NCBI GenBank assembly: GCA_009741485.1
Contig: CM019238.1
Location: 13,834,340-13,898,339 of the forward strand
From: Malurus cyaneus samueli
Taxonomy: Eukaryota; Chordata; Aves; Passeriformes; Maluridae
DNA: 64,000 nucleotides
Direction of reading: 5' to 3'
Shown here: in pieces, positions 60,830 through 64,000 of the stretch
How the letters are laid out: the number at the start of each line of letters is the position of its first letter
How positions within the stretch are numbered: the first letter of the stretch is position 1
Translations under genes and position numbers: made by a program
Notes under the pieces: generated by a model
What the model was told of the DNA's origin: nothing
Databases searched by the model: none
Seen by the model: only the letters and a program-made list of their open reading frames with translations

Positions 60830-60999
60830 CATGGCGGCCGCGCTGCGCTCCGCGGGGCGGGCGGGGGCGGCGCGGGGCGGGCGGCCCTTCAGCACCAGCG
60901 CGGCCGCGACAGCGGCGGCCCCGGCGCGGCGCGGGCTCCACACGGGGCGGCAGCACGGCGAGTGTGCCCACAGGGCGAGTGAGTGTCCCCACAGCCGCT
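60830..60999 (+). CDS. Putative first coding exon of an unidentified gene, mitochondrial-type N terminus
   Basis: An ATG at 60830 (context cgtgccATGG, good Kozak) in the third CpG island opens a frame reading MAAALRSAGRAGAARGGRPF, then STSAAATAAAPARRGLHTGR. It is Arg/Ala/Ser/Thr-rich with no acidic residue in the first 40, as in mitochondrial presequences. Perfect U1-type donors gtgagt follow within the next 150 bp, after the codon for residue 48 or so and again just before 61,001. No second exon is visible before the window ends, so the gene is unidentified and would continue to the right. The end coordinate is a choice between donors. It could also be a non-coding CpG-island transcript. Confidence 0.35.
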
Positions 61000-61095
61000 C
61001 GGTGAGTGTCCCCAAGCCGTCGGTGAGTGTCCTACACCGCTCAGTGCTGAGTGTCCACACGCGTGAGTGAATGTCCGCCGCAGCCGCCCGGTGAA

Positions 61096-61557
61096 TGGGT
61101 GTCCCCCGCATGGCGAGTGCGTGTGCATGGCGAGTGCGTGTGCCCCGCATGGCGAGTGAGTGTCCCCCGCATGGCGAGTGCGTGTCCCCGCATGGCGAGT
61201 GGTGTCCCCCGCATGGCGAGTGGTGTCCCCCGTATGGCGAGTGCGTGTCCCCGCATGGCGAGTGAGTGTCCCCGCCTGGCGAGTGCGTGTCCCCTGCATG
61301 GCGAGTGCGTGTCCCCCCATGGCGAGTGGTGTCCCCCGTCATGGCGAGTGCGTGTCCCCCTCATGGCGAGTGCGTGTCCCCCTCATGGCGAGTGCGTGTC
61401 CCCCTCATGGCGAGTGCTTGTCCCCCGCATGGCGAGTGAATGTCCCCCGCATGGCGAGTGAGTGTCCCCCGTATGGCGAGTGCGTGTCTCCCGCATGGCG
61501 AGTGAGTGTCCCCCGTATGGCGAGTGCGTGTCTCCCGCATGGCGAGTGCGTGTCTCG
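61096..61557 (+). repeat. Minisatellite, about 21 copies of a ~21-bp unit (atggcgagtgcgtgtccccc)
   Basis: About 21 recognisable ATGGCGAGTG cores with GTGTCCCC linkers. More diverged relatives (gtgagtgtcc) begin at about 60,960 inside or next to the putative first exon. Unit lengths of 17-22 bp occur. Long ORFs in all frames here are by-products of the near-21-bp period. Confidence 0.93.
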
Positions 61558-62014
61558 GCGGGTCGCGGGTGCCCGCGGGGTTGGGCCGGGCGGGGCCGTT
61601 GCGGGAGCGGTTGGGCTCGGTTAAAAAACTTGGCGAAGCCCGCAGCGCTCGGCTCGGCTCGGCTCGGGCCTTTTCCTTCTCTCTCCGTAAGGCGTTTTGC
61701 TTAGAAACTTCACGGATGAACTCGTAAAAAGGGCGGTTCGGCAGCGCGGCGGTGCTGGAGGGGGCTGTGTGTGTCGGGCTGCACGTGAGCTCCGTCTCAC
61801 TACGGGCGTTCCTTTGCATGAATCCTAAAAGCTCCCCGGATTCGGGCAAGCCCTGCCTTGCCACATTCATAGTAGCAGTAGTAGGAGCGTGGCATTCCTT
61901 ACTCGCTGTTGGAAGCTCTGTCATCCCACTCAGATGATGACAGCCCGGGTAGCTGAGGCCTTTTCAGTGTATTCTGCAAGGACCATCCGTGTTTTGGGGG
62001 AGGTCAAAGCCTGG

Positions 62015-62048
62015 AGGTGACAGTGACAGTGAAGTGACAGTGACAGTA
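62015..62048 (+). repeat. (GTGACA)n short tandem repeat
   Basis: Five to six imperfect copies, interrupted once by gaa. Confidence 0.85.
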
Positions 62049-63400
62049 AGCTGGGTTTCTGTGCCCTAAACTATTCGGAAGTACCTGCATGCAAAGCAAA
62101 CTGCTTTCCAGCAACTCGGGGCTGGAATTATGTCTTCCCAGCCAGGAATCACTCTCCTATACTCCCGGCTTTCTCCCACAGGCATCTCTGATACATCTTT
62201 AAGCCGCTACAAATCTGTAATGGCATTAATTATTCCCTGGGAAAGAGGAGGGTGGGCTCTGCAGGCTCACACGTTGTGTTCCGTGTGCTGCTGTAACAGT
62301 AACAGCCTGTTCGTGGCTCCCATGAAAAGCAGCCAGGTGGGAATGAATGGGGATGTGCAGAATTCTTCGCTAAAGGCCGAGGGATGAATAATAAATGATC
62401 GTGACTCCAGAGTAGGGACTCCCCCACGCTTAGTGCTCCTGACTTCTCCTTAAGCTCTGGAGGCAGATGTGATTAGTCTGTCCCATTCAGAAACGTAAAA
62501 ACAATCCCTGTGCCCTTTCATCCTCGGTGTGCTGTGCCTGCAGCATGCAGGACTCGGGAATGAGGGTTGGATGTGTGGAGGGAGAATAGCTGTTTGCATT
62601 ATACCTTCTATTCCTTATGTCTTATCCCTCTGGCATTCCCACAGCTTAGTTCAAAGGGAGCACCAATGATTCCTTTAATTTGCAGTCCTGCAGACCTTTG
62701 ACCTCGGGGCAGCGCTGCCTGCACATCCTCCCTGCCCTGTTGTGCATCCCTGGCATAACTTTACAGTAAATTTAGTTTTGCTGCCTCATTAGGCACCAGA
62801 CACACAAGGCTGTGTAAGGACTGTGTGCTCTGGAATGATTCAGCTGCCACAAAGAGACACATTGACCCTTGTGAACAAAAGCCTGACCCTAAATTCCTGC
62901 CCTGCAGATCAGGGCTTGAGCCCTGATCAGTAATTGCTGACACAGTGGAGTACCATAATTTATGAATCGACTATAAATCAGGGAGACAGAAGTAGACCAA
63001 GTTCCTTGAAAGATCACATTGAGACCGAGTTATTTTGGAGAGTCAATTAAGCAGCATTTAGGCTGGCAGTGGAAATTAATTCATTAATTAAAACTGCTTG
63101 AAGGAATGAAATTCTACCCATGTTTTCAAAATACTCCTAATTCAGAGTGGTTTTGTGGCTTTCCTCGTTCTGGACTCTGATGCTCAGACTCCAGGAGGGG
63201 TTTGGGCTGTGCCATCTGTGCTTGGCCGTAGCAGCGGGGGAAATCTTGGTACCTTGGTGCTCTGCTTTGCCTCTCATTCGTGTTTGAGAAGTCCTTGGTG
63301 GGTCACCCTGAGGTTGTTGACAGTGTTTGTTGAAGTCTCAGTACCTTGATGATCTCTTCCTATGGGGATAGACTTTTTCTAATGGATTTAGCACATGGTT

Positions 63401-63439
63401 ATGTCTTGCATGTCATATATATGTCTTGCATGTCATATT
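63401..63439 (+). repeat. Two tandem copies of a 20-bp unit
   Basis: atgtcttgcatgtcatatat is followed directly by a near-identical copy. Confidence 0.9.
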
Positions 63440-63694
63440 TCTAACATGCCTATATTTAACTTGGTGCTTTTAATGGATGAAAGTCAATGAACAGTTAGAG
63501 GTTTTGGAGGCAAATTCTAAGTCAAATTTTGCCATCAAAGCATGGGTAACATGGAGTGAGCATGGTCCATGGAGAGTGGAAGCAAGCTCTGAGTTTATCT
63601 TATAGAACTCAGATGCTCAGCCATGAACAGACTGGACCAATTCTGCTCCCATGAGAAATTCCTGCTGAATTGAATTGTTCTTCAGTCAATTCTT

Positions 63695-63985
63695 TTATCC
63701 GGAACGGTAGTGATGGGACAGGGAGTAATGAGTTCAAACTGAAAGATGGGAAATTTTGGATTGATATAAGGAAGGAATTGTTCCCTGTGAGGGTGGGGAA
63801 GCCCTGGCCCAGGGTGTCAGAGAAGCTGTGGCTGCCCCACATCCATGGAAGTGTCCAAGGCCAGGCTGGACAAGGCTTGGAGCACCCTGGGATAGCAGAA
63901 GGTGACCCTGCCCATGGCAGAGGGTGGCACTGGATGGGCTTTAAGGTCCCTTCCAAAAGAAACCATTCCATGACTCTATGAATTT
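63695..63985 (+). mobile_element. CR1 LINE 3' fragment, + orientation, the best preserved in the window
   Basis: gagttcaaactgaaagatgg, aaggaattgttccctgtgag, gaagctgtggctgccccaca, caaggccaggctggacaagg and ggcactggatgggctttaag, ending ccatgactctatgaattta. Confidence 0.95.
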
Positions 63986-64000
63986 ATGCCATTGGAATTC

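Larger units (their letters stand above)
60590..61720 (+). promoter_or_regulatory. Third CpG island
   Basis: CpG-dense, G+C-rich sequence starting immediately after CR1 debris. It contains the putative first exon above, then a CpG-bearing minisatellite, and tapers off about 61.7 kb. Confidence 0.75.
61721..63694 (+). other. Presumed first intron or flank of the third CpG-island gene
   Basis: No second exon recognised. A strong acceptor-like site (tttctcccacag, ending 62,183) is followed by a frame open for about 30 codons that I cannot assign to any protein. Confidence 0.45.

Noticed and set aside
61051..61624. Repetitive ORFs (MASACP- or RVRVPAW-like heptads) up to 187 codons on both strands
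   Set aside because: By-products of the ~21-bp minisatellite and the high G+C content; unit-length changes break every frame.
62172..62270. Possible second exon of the third CpG-island gene after a strong acceptor-like site
   Set aside because: The open frame gives no recognisable protein and no clear donor; kept only as a note in the intron entry.
1..64000. Endogenous retrovirus, integrated virus or toxin genes
   Set aside because: No gag/pol/env-like frames, LTR pair or primer-binding site was recognised. All clear mobile-element matches are CR1 LINE fragments, none long enough to carry an intact ORF.

Overview
The window looks like ordinary nuclear DNA of a bird, most likely a songbird. 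It carries about twenty fragments of the avian CR1 LINE, including the very recognisable CR1 3' tail, plus G+C-rich minisatellites, compact CpG-island promoters and long AT-richer deserts. I found no viral, bacterial or CRISPR-like content. The passerine guess rests only on the style of the CR1 tails.

Two protein-coding genes can be read exon by exon. TBX22, a T-box transcription factor of palate and craniofacial development, is on the + strand. It has eight coding exons between 16,343 and 21,451 (482 codons), and its first seven exons are packed into 1.83 kb of CpG island. CHMP1B, an ESCRT-III subunit, is on the - strand. It has eight coding exons between 47,441 and 41,976 (199 codons, the same length as human CHMP1B) and a probable 2.9 kb 3' UTR ending near 39,040. 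The two genes point tail to tail across about 16.5 kb of non-coding DNA. From general knowledge, the human CHMP1B protein is made by an intronless retrogene on another chromosome, and the intron-bearing parental copy survives only as a pseudogene on Xq21.1, the TBX22 band. This window therefore appears to hold the functional parental gene.

A third CpG island at 60.6-61.7 kb contains a plausible first coding exon with a mitochondrial-type presequence on the + strand, running out to the right. I could not identify the gene. It adjoins a minisatellite of about 21 copies whose units resemble the exon's own splice-donor region.

Layout: 1-15.1 kb, desert with simple repeats and CR1; 15.1-22.6 kb, TBX22; 22.6-39 kb, non-coding with a 28-bp palindrome, a minisatellite of about 20 units and stretches that look like candidate developmental regulatory DNA; 39-47.6 kb, CHMP1B; 47.65-60.56 kb, CR1-rich desert with one minisatellite; 60.6-64 kb, the unidentified CpG-island first exon and its presumed first intron. 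TBX22 and CHMP1B are not functionally linked in any known pathway; their adjacency is synteny.
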